Positions 48,258-57,441 of a stretch of 64,000 nucleotides of DNA are shown piece after piece. The stretch's first letter is position 1, and each line of letters begins with the position of its first letter. The stretch covers positions 1,426,001 through 1,490,000 of the forward strand of contig JAHBZE010000001.1 in the NCBI GenBank assembly GCA_019635585.1, read 5' to 3'. Source of the stretch: Xanthobacteraceae bacterium. Lineage in GTDB: Bacteria > Pseudomonadota > Alphaproteobacteria > Rhizobiales > Xanthobacteraceae. Both the position numbers and the translations under genes were made by a program. Under the pieces are notes generated by a model, which did not search any database, had not been told where the DNA came from, and saw nothing but the letters and a program-made list of their open reading frames with translations.

Positions 48258-49454
48258 ATGCACAATAAGTCACGTATTACGCGCCGCGACGCCTTGAAGC
48301 TCGCCGGTGCGGGCGCCGCCGTCGCGGCGTTCCCTTTTGCCCGCCCCGCAATCGCGCAGGGCGCGCCGCTGAAAGTCGGCCTGCTGTTGCCCTATAGCGG
48401 CACCTTCGCCGCGCTGGGCGATGCCATCACCAACGCGATGGATCTTTACGTGAAGCAGCAGGGCGGCAAGCTCGGCGGCCGCACCATCCAATGGGTCAAA
48501 GTCGACGATGAATCCAAGCCCGAGCGCGCGGTCGAAAACACCTCGAAGCTCGTCGAAGGCGAAAAGGTCGATGTGCTGATCGGCACCGTTCACTCCGGTG
48601 TTGCGATGGCGATGGCGAAGATCGCTCGCGAAGCAGGCCTGCCGACACTGATTCCGAACGCGGGCGCGAACGCGCTCACCCGTTCACAGTGCGCGAAGAA
48701 CATCTTTCGGACCTCGTTCGGCAACAGCCAGCCCGGCGTCGCAGCCGGAAAGGCGATGATCGACGCCGGCATCAAGACCGCCGTCACCTACACCTGGGGC
48801 TACGCGGCGGGCGAAGAATCCGTCGAAGGTTTCAAGCAGAGCTTTCTCGCAGGCGGCGGCAAGATCGTGAAGGAAATCCGCCTTCCGTTCCCGAACGTCG
48901 AATTCCAGGCGGGCCTTGCCGAAATCGCCTCGCTCAAGCCGCAGGCGGTCTATTCGTTCTATGCCGGCGGCGGCGCGCTGAAATATATGAAGGACTACGC
49001 GGCCGCGGGACTGAACAAGTCGGTGCAGCTTTGGGGCCCGGGCTTCCTCACCGACGGCGTCGAAAAGGCCGCGGGCGAAGCCGGCAACGGCGTCAAGACC
49101 GCCTCGCATTATGTCGATACGCTCGACAACGCCGAGAACAAAAAATTCCGCGCCGACTACAACGCGGCCTTCAAGGTGTTCCCGGATGTATATGCGGTGC
49201 AAGGCTGGGACACGACACATCTCCTCGACATCGGCCTCAAGGCAGTCGGCGGCGACGTGTCGAAGAAGGACGATCTGTTCAAGGCGATGCGCAACGCGAA
49301 ATTCAATTCGCCGCGCGGACCGTTCCGTCTTTCGGCTTCGCAGAACCCGATCCACAACTTCTATCTGCGCGAGTTGAAGAACGGCGAAAACGTCTTCGTG
49401 AAAGTCGCCGCGACCGACGTTTCCGATCCGACAACCGGTTGCAGCCTCGCCTGA
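48258..49454 (+). CDS. ABC substrate-binding protein with Tat signal (third system)
   Basis: A 398-residue Peripla_BP_6 protein. The signal SRITRRDALKLAGAGAAVAA carries twin arginines at 9-10 and ends near AIA/QG (33). The mature start GAPLKVGLLLPYSGTFAALGD matches binding proteins for aromatic acids near benzoate gene clusters (HbaE-like in R. palustris, as I recall). GGGAGGAGATAAC precedes the ATG. Position next to boxR and benzoate-CoA ligase makes benzoate or hydroxybenzoate a likely ligand. Confidence 0.9.
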   Translation: MHNKSRITRRDALKLAGAGAAVAAFPFARPAIAQGAPLKVGLLLPYSGTFAALGDAITNAMDLYVKQQGGKLGGRTIQWVKVDDESKPERAVENTSKLVEGEKVDVLIGTVHSGVAMAMAKIAREAGLPTLIPNAGANALTRSQCAKNIFRTSFGNSQPGVAAGKAMIDAGIKTAVTYTWGYAAGEESVEGFKQSFLAGGGKIVKEIRLPFPNVEFQAGLAEIASLKPQAVYSFYAGGGALKYMKDYAAAGLNKSVQLWGPGFLTDGVEKAAGEAGNGVKTASHYVDTLDNAENKKFRADYNAAFKVFPDVYAVQGWDTTHLLDIGLKAVGGDVSKKDDLFKAMRNAKFNSPRGPFRLSASQNPIHNFYLRELKNGENVFVKVAATDVSDPTTGCSLA

Positions 49455-49474
49455 TCGGTTACCGATAAAAACGT

Positions 49475-49500
49475 CTAGCGGGGGCGAAAGCCCCCGCTAG
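49475..49500 (+). other. Intra-operon hairpin between binding protein and livH (third system)
   Basis: An 11-bp perfect stem CTAGCGGGGGC / GCCCCCGCTAG with a GAAA tetraloop, 20 bases after the binding-protein stop. No U tract follows, so a message-stabilising or partial-termination role is likely. Confidence 0.65.
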
Positions 49501-49547
49501 CCGCTTCTAAAGTAGCGTTGCGTGCTAGGCGCCGGGGGACGCCGAAG

Positions 49548-50411
49548 ATGGATCTCGTACTCATCCAGTTACTGAACGGCATTCAGTACGGATTGCTGAT
49601 TTTTCTCGCGGCATCCGGCCTGACGCTCGTGTTCGGCATCATGGGTGTGATCAATCTCTCCCACGGCTCGTTCTATATGCTCGGCGCCTATTGCGCGCTG
49701 ACGCTGACGCAGTTCACCGGCGACATCTTCTTTTCGCTCGCCCTCGGCGTGCCGCTCGCCTTCCTGTTCGGCGTCATCATCGAGTGGCTTTTCATCCGCC
49801 ATCTCTATGACCGCGATCACCTGCAACAGGTGCTGCTGACCTTCGCGCTGATCCTGATCTTCAACGAGGTGCAGAAAATTCTCTGGGGCAGCTATCCGCA
49901 CAGCGTTCCGGTGCCAGGCTATCTGCAGGGCGGAGTGAAAATTTCCGAACTCCTGAGCTATCCCTATTACCGGATCGCGGTCGCGGCGTTCTGCGTTGCG
50001 CTCGCGCTCGCGATGATGTTCGTGATCCAGAAGACGCGCGTCGGACGCATCATCCGTGCCGGCGAATCCAACCGCGAAATGGTCGAGGCGCTCGGGATCG
50101 ACTCGCGCCTGTTGTTCCGCTTCGTGTTCGCGGCCGGTGTCGCGCTCGCGGCGACCGCGGGCATCGTCGCGTCGCCGCTCGAGAGCGTATATCCCGGCAT
50201 CGGCGAGCCCGTGTTGATTATTTCCTTCGTCGTAGTCGTGATCGGCGGCATCGGCTCGATCAAGGGTGCGTTTCTCGGCGCTCTGCTGATCGGCATCGCC
50301 GACGCGCTCGGCAAAGTTTATTTCCCGGCGTTTTCGTCGAGCGTTGTCTACGCGCTGATGGCGGCGGTATTGATCGCGCGCCCCGGCGGGCTGTTCGGGC
50401 GGGCGGCCTGA
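49548..50411 (+). CDS. livH: ABC importer permease LivH (third system)
   Basis: A 287-residue permease: GLTLVFGIMGVINLSHGSFYMLGAY near the N-terminus and GRIIRAGESNREMVEALGIDSRL in the coupling region. ATG at 49548 has GGGGGA nine bases upstream. One base separates its stop from the next start. Confidence 0.92.
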   Translation: MDLVLIQLLNGIQYGLLIFLAASGLTLVFGIMGVINLSHGSFYMLGAYCALTLTQFTGDIFFSLALGVPLAFLFGVIIEWLFIRHLYDRDHLQQVLLTFALILIFNEVQKILWGSYPHSVPVPGYLQGGVKISELLSYPYYRIAVAAFCVALALAMMFVIQKTRVGRIIRAGESNREMVEALGIDSRLLFRFVFAAGVALAATAGIVASPLESVYPGIGEPVLIISFVVVVIGGIGSIKGAFLGALLIGIADALGKVYFPAFSSSVVYALMAAVLIARPGGLFGRAA

Positions 50412-50412
50412 A

Positions 50413-52251
50413 ATGCTCGCGCGCCCTCGCCCGCTCGTCATCGTCGTTCTGCTTGCGCTTGCGGCTTATGCGATCGCGCTGCCGTTCTTCGGCGGCGCCT
50501 TCGCGCTGAAATTTGCAACGCGCGTCATGATCACCGGCATTTTTGTCATCAGCCTCGATCTTCTGATCGGCGTCACCGGGCTCGTGAGCTTCGGACATGC
50601 GCTTTATTTCGGGTTAGGCGCCTATTCGCTCTATTTCATCTCGCCGACTTCTGCGCCCGCGAATGCGTTTCTCGCCATTCCGTTTGCCATGCTGCTTGCA
50701 GGCACAGTCGCCTTGGTCGTCGGCTCAGTCGCGGTGCTGACGCGCGGCTTCTATTTCATCATGGTGACGCTCGCCTTCGGGCAGATGGGTTTCTCGCTGT
50801 TCTTCGACACCAAGATCGCGGGCGGCACCGATGGTGCCTATATCAATGTGCGGCCGGTGTTTTCGCTCGGCTCGTGGCAGTTGCTCAATTTTCAGAACCG
50901 CGCGGCGTTTCTCTATTTCTGTCTTGCCGCGCTGGTGCTTTCGTATCTTTTTTTGTTGTGGCTCGTCCGCACGCCGTTCGGCCGCGTGCTGCAGGGCATC
51001 CATCACAATGAAGCGCGTATGAGCGCGCTCGGCTTCAACACCTATGCGTATAAACTTGCGAGCTACGTAATCGCGGGCGCGCTCGCGGGCTTCGCGGGCA
51101 TGCTGTTCGCGGCAATCGACGGCTATGTGGCACCGGAACTCTTGGGCTGGCGCGAATCCGGCCTCGCCATCATGATGGTTGTGCTCGGTGGCGCGGGCAC
51201 GCTCTACGGCCCGCTGCTCGGCGCGATCGTCTACTCGCTGGTCGAGGAAACGCTCAAAAGCGCGAGCGAACTCTCGGCATTCTTCTCACTTTTTACCAAC
51301 GCAGCGAACGCAAAATGGCTCGGCGGCATTTTCGCCAATAGCTGGTCTATACCGCTCGGGTTGTTCCTGATCGCGGGGGTGCTCGCCGCTCCCAAAGGCA
51401 TCGCGGGCTTTATCGAGAAATTCGCGGGTCAGCCGAAGCGCAGTAAGCCGCCGGAGATCAAACCAGAAGTTGAGCAGCGCGAGCAGGCGAAAGCGATGCA
51501 GCTCGAAGTCGAGAATCTCGTGCGCGCATTCGGCGGTCTGATCGCGGTCAACGGAGTGAGCGTAAAGTTCTCGTCCAACAAAGTGCACGGCATCATCGGG
51601 CCGAACGGTGCTGGCAAGACCACCTTCATCAACGTGCTCTCCGGCGCGCTGCGGCCGACCGGCGGCAACATCCGGCTCGAAAACGAGGAAATCGGCGGGC
51701 AGAGGCCACATAACGTCGCGCGGCGCGGGCTCGGCCGCTCGTATCAGCGCACCAACGTCATTCTTCCCTTCACCGCGCGAGAGAACTGCGCGCTTGCGGC
51801 ACAGGCGCGGTTTCCGAGTCCGCTTCGTTTCAGCAATTCCTGGCACCGGCGCGAGGAAGATGAAGCGGTCGAGCGCGCGCTTGCCGCCGCAGGCATTGCG
51901 CCGGAGCGCGCCGACATCCGCGCCTCGAATCTCAGCCACGGCGAACAGCGTCAACTGGAAATCGCGATGCTGATCGCATCGGGCGCGAAACTGCTGCTCC
52001 TCGACGAACCGCTCGCCGGCATGGGGCCGGAGGAAACCGGCCGCGTTACCGCGCTCTTGCGCGAGCTTTCTGCCGACCACACCATCGTGCTGATTGAGCA
52101 CGACATGGATGCGATCTTCGCCGCCGCCGACACGCTGACCGTACTGGTCGAAGGCAGGTTGCTCGCGCACGGCACGCCGGAAGAAATCCGCATGAACGGC
52201 GCAGTGCGCGAAGCCTATCTCGGCGAATGGGGACAGGAGGCGAAACCATGA
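50413..52251 (+). CDS. Fused ABC permease-ATPase (LivM-LivG fusion)
   Basis: A 612-residue protein. Residues 1-335 are a LivM permease (GVTGLVSFGHALYFGLGAYSLYF; GRVLQGIHHNEARMSALGFNTY), then a charged linker (about 336-362, KRSKPPEIKPEVEQREQ), then a LivG ATPase with Walker [10 protein letters not shown] (396-404), signature LSHGEQRQLEIA and Walker B LLLLDEPLAG. Separate livM and livG genes are kept in the other two importers here. All ATPase motifs are intact and the frame is open throughout, so this is a true fusion. Confidence 0.93.
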   Translation: MLARPRPLVIVVLLALAAYAIALPFFGGAFALKFATRVMITGIFVISLDLLIGVTGLVSFGHALYFGLGAYSLYFISPTSAPANAFLAIPFAMLLAGTVALVVGSVAVLTRGFYFIMVTLAFGQMGFSLFFDTKIAGGTDGAYINVRPVFSLGSWQLLNFQNRAAFLYFCLAALVLSYLFLLWLVRTPFGRVLQGIHHNEARMSALGFNTYAYKLASYVIAGALAGFAGMLFAAIDGYVAPELLGWRESGLAIMMVVLGGAGTLYGPLLGAIVYSLVEETLKSASELSAFFSLFTNAANAKWLGGIFANSWSIPLGLFLIAGVLAAPKGIAGFIEKFAGQPKRSKPPEIKPEVEQREQAKAMQLEVENLVRAFGGLIAVNGVSVKFSSNKVHGIIGPNGAGKTTFINVLSGALRPTGGNIRLENEEIGGQRPHNVARRGLGRSYQRTNVILPFTARENCALAAQARFPSPLRFSNSWHRREEDEAVERALAAAGIAPERADIRASNLSHGEQRQLEIAMLIASGAKLLLLDEPLAGMGPEETGRVTALLRELSADHTIVLIEHDMDAIFAAADTLTVLVEGRLLAHGTPEEIRMNGAVREAYLGEWGQEAKP

Positions 52252-52961
52252 GCACGCCCGCGATCCTCGCCGAGAACATCAACACCTATTACGGCCGCAG
52301 CCATATCCTGCGCGGCGTTTCCTTCACGGTCGCTCCGGGCGAAACGGTAAGCCTTCTCGGGCGTAACGGCATGGGCAAGACGACGCTGCTCCGTACGCTC
52401 GCCGGCCTGTTGCGGCCGGCGTCAGGCCGCGTGCAACTGAACGGCGCGGATGTTACTGCCGCGCGCGCTTCCGCTCGCTCGCGTGCGGGTCTCGCGATCG
52501 TGCCGGAAGGACGCGGCATTTTCCCGAATCTTACGGTTGCGGAGAATCTCACCTTCGCATCGCGTGCGAACGCCAAAGGCGAGCGGCCCTGGCCGCTCGA
52601 GCGTATCTACGCACTGTTTCCGCGCCTTGCCGAGCGCAGGCATCACTGGGGCAACGAACTCTCCGGCGGCGAACAGCAAATGCTTTCGATCGGACGCGCG
52701 TTGATGACGAGCCCGTCGATCGTCCTCCTCGACGAGGCAACCGAGGGACTGGCGCCGAAACTGCGCGACGAAATCTGGGCAACGGTGAAGCAGATCACTG
52801 ATTCCGGCATCGCTGCGATCATCGTCGATAAAAATTTGAACGATCTTTTGGCGCTCGCCGACCGCAACACGATCATGGCCAAGGGTGAGATCGTGTTCGA
52901 CGGTACTTCAGACGCGCTGCGCGCCGACGAAGCGCTGATCCACCGGCATCTCGGTGTTTAA
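52248..52961 (+). CDS. livF: ABC importer ATPase LivF (third system)
   Basis: A 237-residue ATPase: Walker A GRNGMGKTT, signature LSGGEQQMLSIGRAL, Walker B IVLLDEATEGL. ATG overlaps the previous stop (ATGA) with ACAGGAGG upstream. Its last four bases overlap the end of boxR on the other strand. Confidence 0.92.
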   Translation: MSTPAILAENINTYYGRSHILRGVSFTVAPGETVSLLGRNGMGKTTLLRTLAGLLRPASGRVQLNGADVTAARASARSRAGLAIVPEGRGIFPNLTVAENLTFASRANAKGERPWPLERIYALFPRLAERRHHWGNELSGGEQQMLSIGRALMTSPSIVLLDEATEGLAPKLRDEIWATVKQITDSGIAAIIVDKNLNDLLALADRNTIMAKGEIVFDGTSDALRADEALIHRHLGV

Positions 52962-53872
52962 GCGATCCGCCGCTCGGTCGCGGGTTTCGGATAGTCGATC
53001 ATCGCCACGAGATCGCGGAGCGACTGTTCCGGCTTCTTGCCCTCGGTATCGAGCACGCGGTCGGCCTTTGCATAAAGAGGCTCGCGGCTTTTCAGGATCG
53101 ATACGAGATCGTCCATCGCTTTCGCGTTCTCGGCCATCGGACGGAAGTCGCCCTGCTCGATCACGCGGTTCATGTGCTGGTCGGGTCCGGTGCGGACCCA
53201 GACCGTCAGGCAAGACGTCAACAGCAGCTCGTAGGTCGCGGGCTCGGTGACGAGGCTGCCGCCGGTCGCGAGCACGAAGCGCGGATGATCGGCGAGCGCT
53301 TTCTCGAGCGCCTCGCGCTCGAAACGGCGGAAGGTCTGCTGGCCGAACATCTCGAACAATTCCGAAAGCTCCATGCCGCTTCTCGTCTCGATCTCGCGGT
53401 CAAGTTCGATGAAGGGCACGTTGAGCGTGTCCGCGAGCAACTTGCCGAGCGTGGACTTACCGCCGCCGCGCAGGCCGACGAGCGCGATACGGCCGCGCCG
53501 GTCCTCGCTCGACGGCCCACCGAAATGCGAAAGCAGCACGTCGCGCGCTTCCGCGCGTTCGGCGGGTGAAAGACGATCGAGAAACTGCTCGAGCAGAAGA
53601 TGTTCGACTTCGCGCTCAGGCCGGTCATCGACGAGTTCAGCGACCGGAACGCTCATGGCTTTTGCGATCCGGCGCAAGAGCACGATCGAGCAGTTGCCTT
53701 TGCCGAGTTCGAGTTGCGCGAGATAGCGCTCGGAAACCTTCGACTGCTTGGCGAGGGCTTTGCGCGACATGCCGCGGCGGGCACGAAGTACGCGCACCCG
53801 CTCGCCGAGCTGCGGCAGAAAGGCGTCGCCGTTCGCTTCTTTTTTTACGGTCTCGCCGCGGTATTTCGCCAT
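52958..53872 (-). CDS. boxR: BoxR/BzdR-type benzoyl-CoA-responsive repressor
   Basis: A 304-residue regulator with an N-terminal XRE helix-turn-helix (about 22-80, LGERVRVLRARRGMSRKALAKQSKVSERYLAQLELGKGN) joined to a shikimate-kinase-like domain (about 127-290) with P-loop GLRGGGKST at 133-141. This pairing is diagnostic of BzdR/BoxR, where the kinase-like domain binds benzoyl-CoA and releases DNA. It lies divergent from benzoate-CoA ligase across 182 bases that carry a TGCA-type site near its own -10. Confidence 0.93.
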   Translation of the reverse strand: MAKYRGETVKKEANGDAFLPQLGERVRVLRARRGMSRKALAKQSKVSERYLAQLELGKGNCSIVLLRRIAKAMSVPVAELVDDRPEREVEHLLLEQFLDRLSPAERAEARDVLLSHFGGPSSEDRRGRIALVGLRGGGKSTLGKLLADTLNVPFIELDREIETRSGMELSELFEMFGQQTFRRFEREALEKALADHPRFVLATGGSLVTEPATYELLLTSCLTVWVRTGPDQHMNRVIEQGDFRPMAENAKAMDDLVSILKSREPLYAKADRVLDTEGKKPEQSLRDLVAMIDYPKPATERRIA

Positions 53873-53892
53873 CGGAACCTCTATTCCCAGAT

Positions 53893-53906
53893 TGCAGTAT
53901 AATTCA
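53893..53906. promoter_or_regulatory. Candidate BoxR site between boxR and benzoate-CoA ligase
   Basis: TGCAGTATAATTCA overlaps a plus-strand TATAAT (53898-53903) and a minus-strand TATACT (53896-53901), 20 bases upstream of the boxR start. It matches TGCA-N6-TGCA, which I recall for BoxR/BzdR operators, with one half imperfect (TTCA). Confidence 0.5.
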
Positions 53907-54054
53907 TCAAGCCCTAGGATTGGAACAGCGGAAGGACAAGGGAAACACGGCTTTCTCGAGTTTTGGAATTATTATTCATCGAATGCCGGGCCGCTAAACG
54001 AGCCCGCCGCGATGAGCCCGCCATTGCCGGCGGCACGAAAAAGGGAGCGGGAGG

Positions 54055-55650
54055 ATGGTCAATCTGGCGACGGTCACGGAGCGCCGTGGCTATAACGCGG
54101 CGAGCGATTTCGTCGACGCGAATGTCGTGGCGGGACGCGGCAACAAGGTCGCCTTCAAGGAAGGCAACAACACGCTCACCTACGGCGCGTTGCAGAAGGA
54201 AAGTTGTCGCTTCGCGAGCGGACTTGCCGCACTCGGCTTCCGCCACGAGACGCGCATAGTCGTGCTCGCGCTCGACACCATCGAATTTCCGATCGCATTC
54301 TGGGGTGCGATCCGCGGCGGCGTCATTCCGATCCCGCTGAACACGCTGCTCTCGACCGAGCAGTACGCCTACATGATCGAGGACAGCCGCGCGCCGCTAC
54401 TGCTCGTGTCCGAGGCGCTCGCAAAGACCGTCGAGCCAGCCTTGCCGAAAATGTCGTGGCTCAAGGCCGTGATCGTCATCGGTGACAAGAAGATCATCTC
54501 GACCGGCGGCATCCCCGTCTATTCGTTCGAGGAGGTCGTCGCGAAGGGAAAGAACGACCTCTTCACGGCGCCGACGCTTTCCGACGAAGTCGCCTTCTGG
54601 CTCTATTCGTCGGGCTCGACCGGCGCGCCGAAAGGCACCAAGCACGTTCACTCTTCGCTGCTCTACACGGCGAAAAGCTATGCGAGCCAAGTACTCGGTA
54701 TCCGCGAAGACGACGTGGTCTATTCGGCGGCAAAACTTTTCTTCGCCTATGGCCTCGGCAACGCCATGACCTTCCCGATGTCGGTGGGGGCAACCACAGT
54801 ACTGCTATCCGGCCGGCCGACGCCGGACTCGGTATTCGAAATTATCAAGAACGAACAGCCTTCGATCTTCTGTGGCGTGCCGACGCTTTACGCAGCGCTG
54901 ATCGCCGACAAGCGTGCGACCAAGGGCGCGGGCTCCGCGAAACTGCGCATGTGCGTTTCGGCGGGCGAAGCCTTGCCGCAGCATGTCGGCGAGAACTGGA
55001 AGAAACAGGTCGGCGTCGACATTCTCGACGGCATCGGCTCAACCGAGATGCTGCACATCTTTCTTTCCAACCGTCCCGACGAAATCCGCTACGGCACTTC
55101 CGGCAAGCCGGTGCCGGGCTATGACGCGAAAATCCTCGACGAGAACGGCAAAGAGTGCGGGGTCGACGAGATCGGCGAACTCGTGGTGCGCGGCGCATCC
55201 GCGGCGGAAGGCTACTGGAATCAACGCGAGAAGAGCCGGCGCACCTTCGCGGGCGAATGGACCTATACCGGCGACAAGTATGTGCGTGACGCCGACGGCT
55301 TCCTGCGCTGCTGCGGGCGCACCGACGATATGTTCAAAGTGAGCGGCATCTGGGTTTCGCCGGTCGAAGTGGAAGCCGCGCTCATTTCGCACGAGGCGGT
55401 GCTGGAAGCCGCCGTCATCGGCCACGAAGACTCCGACGGCCTGTTGAAGCCGAAGGCCTATATCGTGCTGAAGCAAGGTTTCAGTTCGGGAGACGCGCTG
55501 TTCGAAAGCCTCAAAGCCCATGTGAAGGACAAGGCCGGCGCCTGGAAATATCCGCGCTGGATCGATGTCAAAGCGGAGCTGCCGAAAACCGCGACCGGCA
55601 AGATCCAGCGCTTCAAGCTGCGCGAGGAAGACGCCGGCACGAGCGCCTAA
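54055..55650 (+). CDS. bclA: Benzoate-CoA ligase
   Basis: A 531-residue ANL ligase that makes benzoyl-CoA from benzoate, ATP and CoA; orthologs are also called badA. The AMP motif SSGSTGAPKG is at 185-194, the benzoate-type block AKLFFAYGLGNAMTFPM follows, DGIGSTEMLHIFLSN is the A5 region, and the adenylation Lys is K516 in ATGKIQRFKLRE. It opens the box transcript and would supply the effector for BoxR. Confidence 0.93.
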   Translation: MVNLATVTERRGYNAASDFVDANVVAGRGNKVAFKEGNNTLTYGALQKESCRFASGLAALGFRHETRIVVLALDTIEFPIAFWGAIRGGVIPIPLNTLLSTEQYAYMIEDSRAPLLLVSEALAKTVEPALPKMSWLKAVIVIGDKKIISTGGIPVYSFEEVVAKGKNDLFTAPTLSDEVAFWLYSSGSTGAPKGTKHVHSSLLYTAKSYASQVLGIREDDVVYSAAKLFFAYGLGNAMTFPMSVGATTVLLSGRPTPDSVFEIIKNEQPSIFCGVPTLYAALIADKRATKGAGSAKLRMCVSAGEALPQHVGENWKKQVGVDILDGIGSTEMLHIFLSNRPDEIRYGTSGKPVPGYDAKILDENGKECGVDEIGELVVRGASAAEGYWNQREKSRRTFAGEWTYTGDKYVRDADGFLRCCGRTDDMFKVSGIWVSPVEVEAALISHEAVLEAAVIGHEDSDGLLKPKAYIVLKQGFSSGDALFESLKAHVKDKAGAWKYPRWIDVKAELPKTATGKIQRFKLREEDAGTSA

Positions 55651-55735
55651 ACCTTTGAGATTCAGGGACGAATTGGGTTCCTGAATTTTAATGCATTGGG
55701 GCGCTTGCGCCCTTGGAAGACGGCATTTAGAACCA

Positions 55736-55749
55736 TGCAAAATAATGCA
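55736..55749 (+). promoter_or_regulatory. Candidate BoxR operator upstream of boxC
   Basis: TGCAAAATAATGCA is an exact TGCA-N6-TGCA, 33 bases upstream of the boxC start; another TGCA lies at 55692-55695. The 131-base gap between benzoate-CoA ligase and boxC also has a weak hairpin (55660-55666 with 55680-55686), so boxCBA may have its own promoter. Confidence 0.6.
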
Positions 55750-55781
55750 TGTCGCGAAAAGCGCGGATGGAGACGTCCCTC

Positions 55782-57437
55782 ATGAAGACCATCGATTGCC
55801 AGACCGAGCCATCGAAATACCGGCACTGGAAGCTCGAATTCGACGGCGAGATCGCAAGCCTCATCATGGATGTCGATCCGGCGGGCGGGCTCTCGACCGA
55901 GTATGAGTTGAAGCTCAACTCCTACGATCTCTCGGTCGATATCGAGCTGAACGACGCGATCCAGCGGCTGCGCTTCGAACATCCCGAAGTGCGCGCGGTC
56001 GTCATCAAGTCCGGCAAGGAAAACGTGTTCTGCTCAGGCGCGAATATCCGCATGCTCGGCAAGGCCACGCACGGCCATAAGGTCAATTTCTGCAAGTTCA
56101 CCAACGAGACGCGGCTTTCGATCGAGGACGCCAGCGAAAATTCAAAGCAGCATTACCTTTGCGCGGTGAACGGCACCGCCGCGGGTGGCGGCTACGAACT
56201 CGCGTTGACCGCCGACCACATCATGCTGATCGACGACCGCCGCTCGGCGGTGTCGCTCCCCGAGACGCCGCTCTTGGCGGTGCTGCCGGGCACCGGCGGC
56301 ATCACCCGCGTCACCGACAAGCGTAAAGTCCGGCGCGACTATGCGGATTTCTTCTGCTCGACCGAGGAAGGCATCCGCGGCCAGAAGGCCGTGCAATGGC
56401 GCCTCGTCGACGAGACGGTGGCGAAGTCGAAGTGGAACGACGCGGTCGCAGCGCGCGCGAAAGAGCTCGCCGCGAAATCCGACCGTCCGAAGAATGCCAA
56501 GGGCGTCGCGCTCACCACGCTGGATCGCAAGATCAACGGCGACCAGATCACCTATCCGCACGTCTCGGTCGAGATCGAACGCGAGCGGAAGTTGGCCACC
56601 ATCACCGTGCGCGCGTCGAAAGAGAAAGTGCCTGCGTCTGCCGCCGACGCGCTGGCGCAAGGCGCGACGTTCTGGCCGCTCGCAGTCGCGCGCGAACTCG
56701 AAGACGTGATCCTGCATCTGCGCTTCAATGAACCGGCAATCGGGCTTTTGCTGTTCAAGACCCAAGGCGACGCGCAAAGCGTGCTCGACTTCGACAAATT
56801 CCTGGCGAGCCACCAGAACGACTGGTTCCTGCGCGAGGTGCGCCATTACATCAAGCGCACGCTGAAGCGCGTCGATGTCACGTCGCGCAGCTTCGTCTCT
56901 TTGATCGAACCCGGCACCTGTTTCGCGGGCATGCTCGCCGAACTCGTGTTCGCGTCCGACCGCGCGCTGATGCTGATCGGCCAGCGCGAGGGCGACAACC
57001 AGCCGCCGGCCGCGATCATGCTCTCGGAAGCGAACTTCGGCCTCTATCCGATGGGCAACGGGCTGACACGCCTCGAAACGCGCTTTCTCGGCGAACCCGA
57101 AAGCGTTGAGAAGGCGAAAGCCAAGCAAGGCGATAAGATCGAAGGCGACGAAGCGGTCGAACTCGGCCTCGTCACTTTCGCCTACGAAAACTTCGACTGG
57201 GACGACGAGATCCGCGTGATGCTCGAGGAACGCGCGAGCTATTCGCCCGACGCGCTCACCGGCATGGAAGCGAATATCCGCTTCGCGGGGCCTGAGACGA
57301 TGGAAACCAAGATCTTCGGGCGCCTCACCGCCTGGCAGAACTGGATCTTCCAGCGCCCGAACTCGGTGGGCGAACAAGGCGCTCTCAAACTTTACGGCAC
57401 CGGCATTCAACCGACCTTCGATCGCGAAAGGGTGTGA
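55782..57437 (+). CDS. boxC: Benzoyl-CoA-dihydrodiol lyase (2,3-epoxybenzoyl-CoA hydrolase) BoxC
   Basis: A 551-residue crotonase-superfamily enzyme, the normal BoxC length. Crotonase-type blocks are KENVFCSGANIRMLG, NGTAAGGGYELALTADHIML and ETPLLAVLPGTGGITR. It opens the ring of 2,3-epoxybenzoyl-CoA with two water molecules, giving a dehydroadipyl-CoA semialdehyde and formate. ATG at 55782 has GGAG about ten bases upstream; an upstream ATG at 55749 lies inside the TGCA site and is not favoured. The formate released is a plausible use for C1 genes elsewhere. Confidence 0.93.
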   Translation: MKTIDCQTEPSKYRHWKLEFDGEIASLIMDVDPAGGLSTEYELKLNSYDLSVDIELNDAIQRLRFEHPEVRAVVIKSGKENVFCSGANIRMLGKATHGHKVNFCKFTNETRLSIEDASENSKQHYLCAVNGTAAGGGYELALTADHIMLIDDRRSAVSLPETPLLAVLPGTGGITRVTDKRKVRRDYADFFCSTEEGIRGQKAVQWRLVDETVAKSKWNDAVAARAKELAAKSDRPKNAKGVALTTLDRKINGDQITYPHVSVEIERERKLATITVRASKEKVPASAADALAQGATFWPLAVARELEDVILHLRFNEPAIGLLLFKTQGDAQSVLDFDKFLASHQNDWFLREVRHYIKRTLKRVDVTSRSFVSLIEPGTCFAGMLAELVFASDRALMLIGQREGDNQPPAAIMLSEANFGLYPMGNGLTRLETRFLGEPESVEKAKAKQGDKIEGDEAVELGLVTFAYENFDWDDEIRVMLEERASYSPDALTGMEANIRFAGPETMETKIFGRLTAWQNWIFQRPNSVGEQGALKLYGTGIQPTFDRERV

Positions 57438-57441
57438 AACG

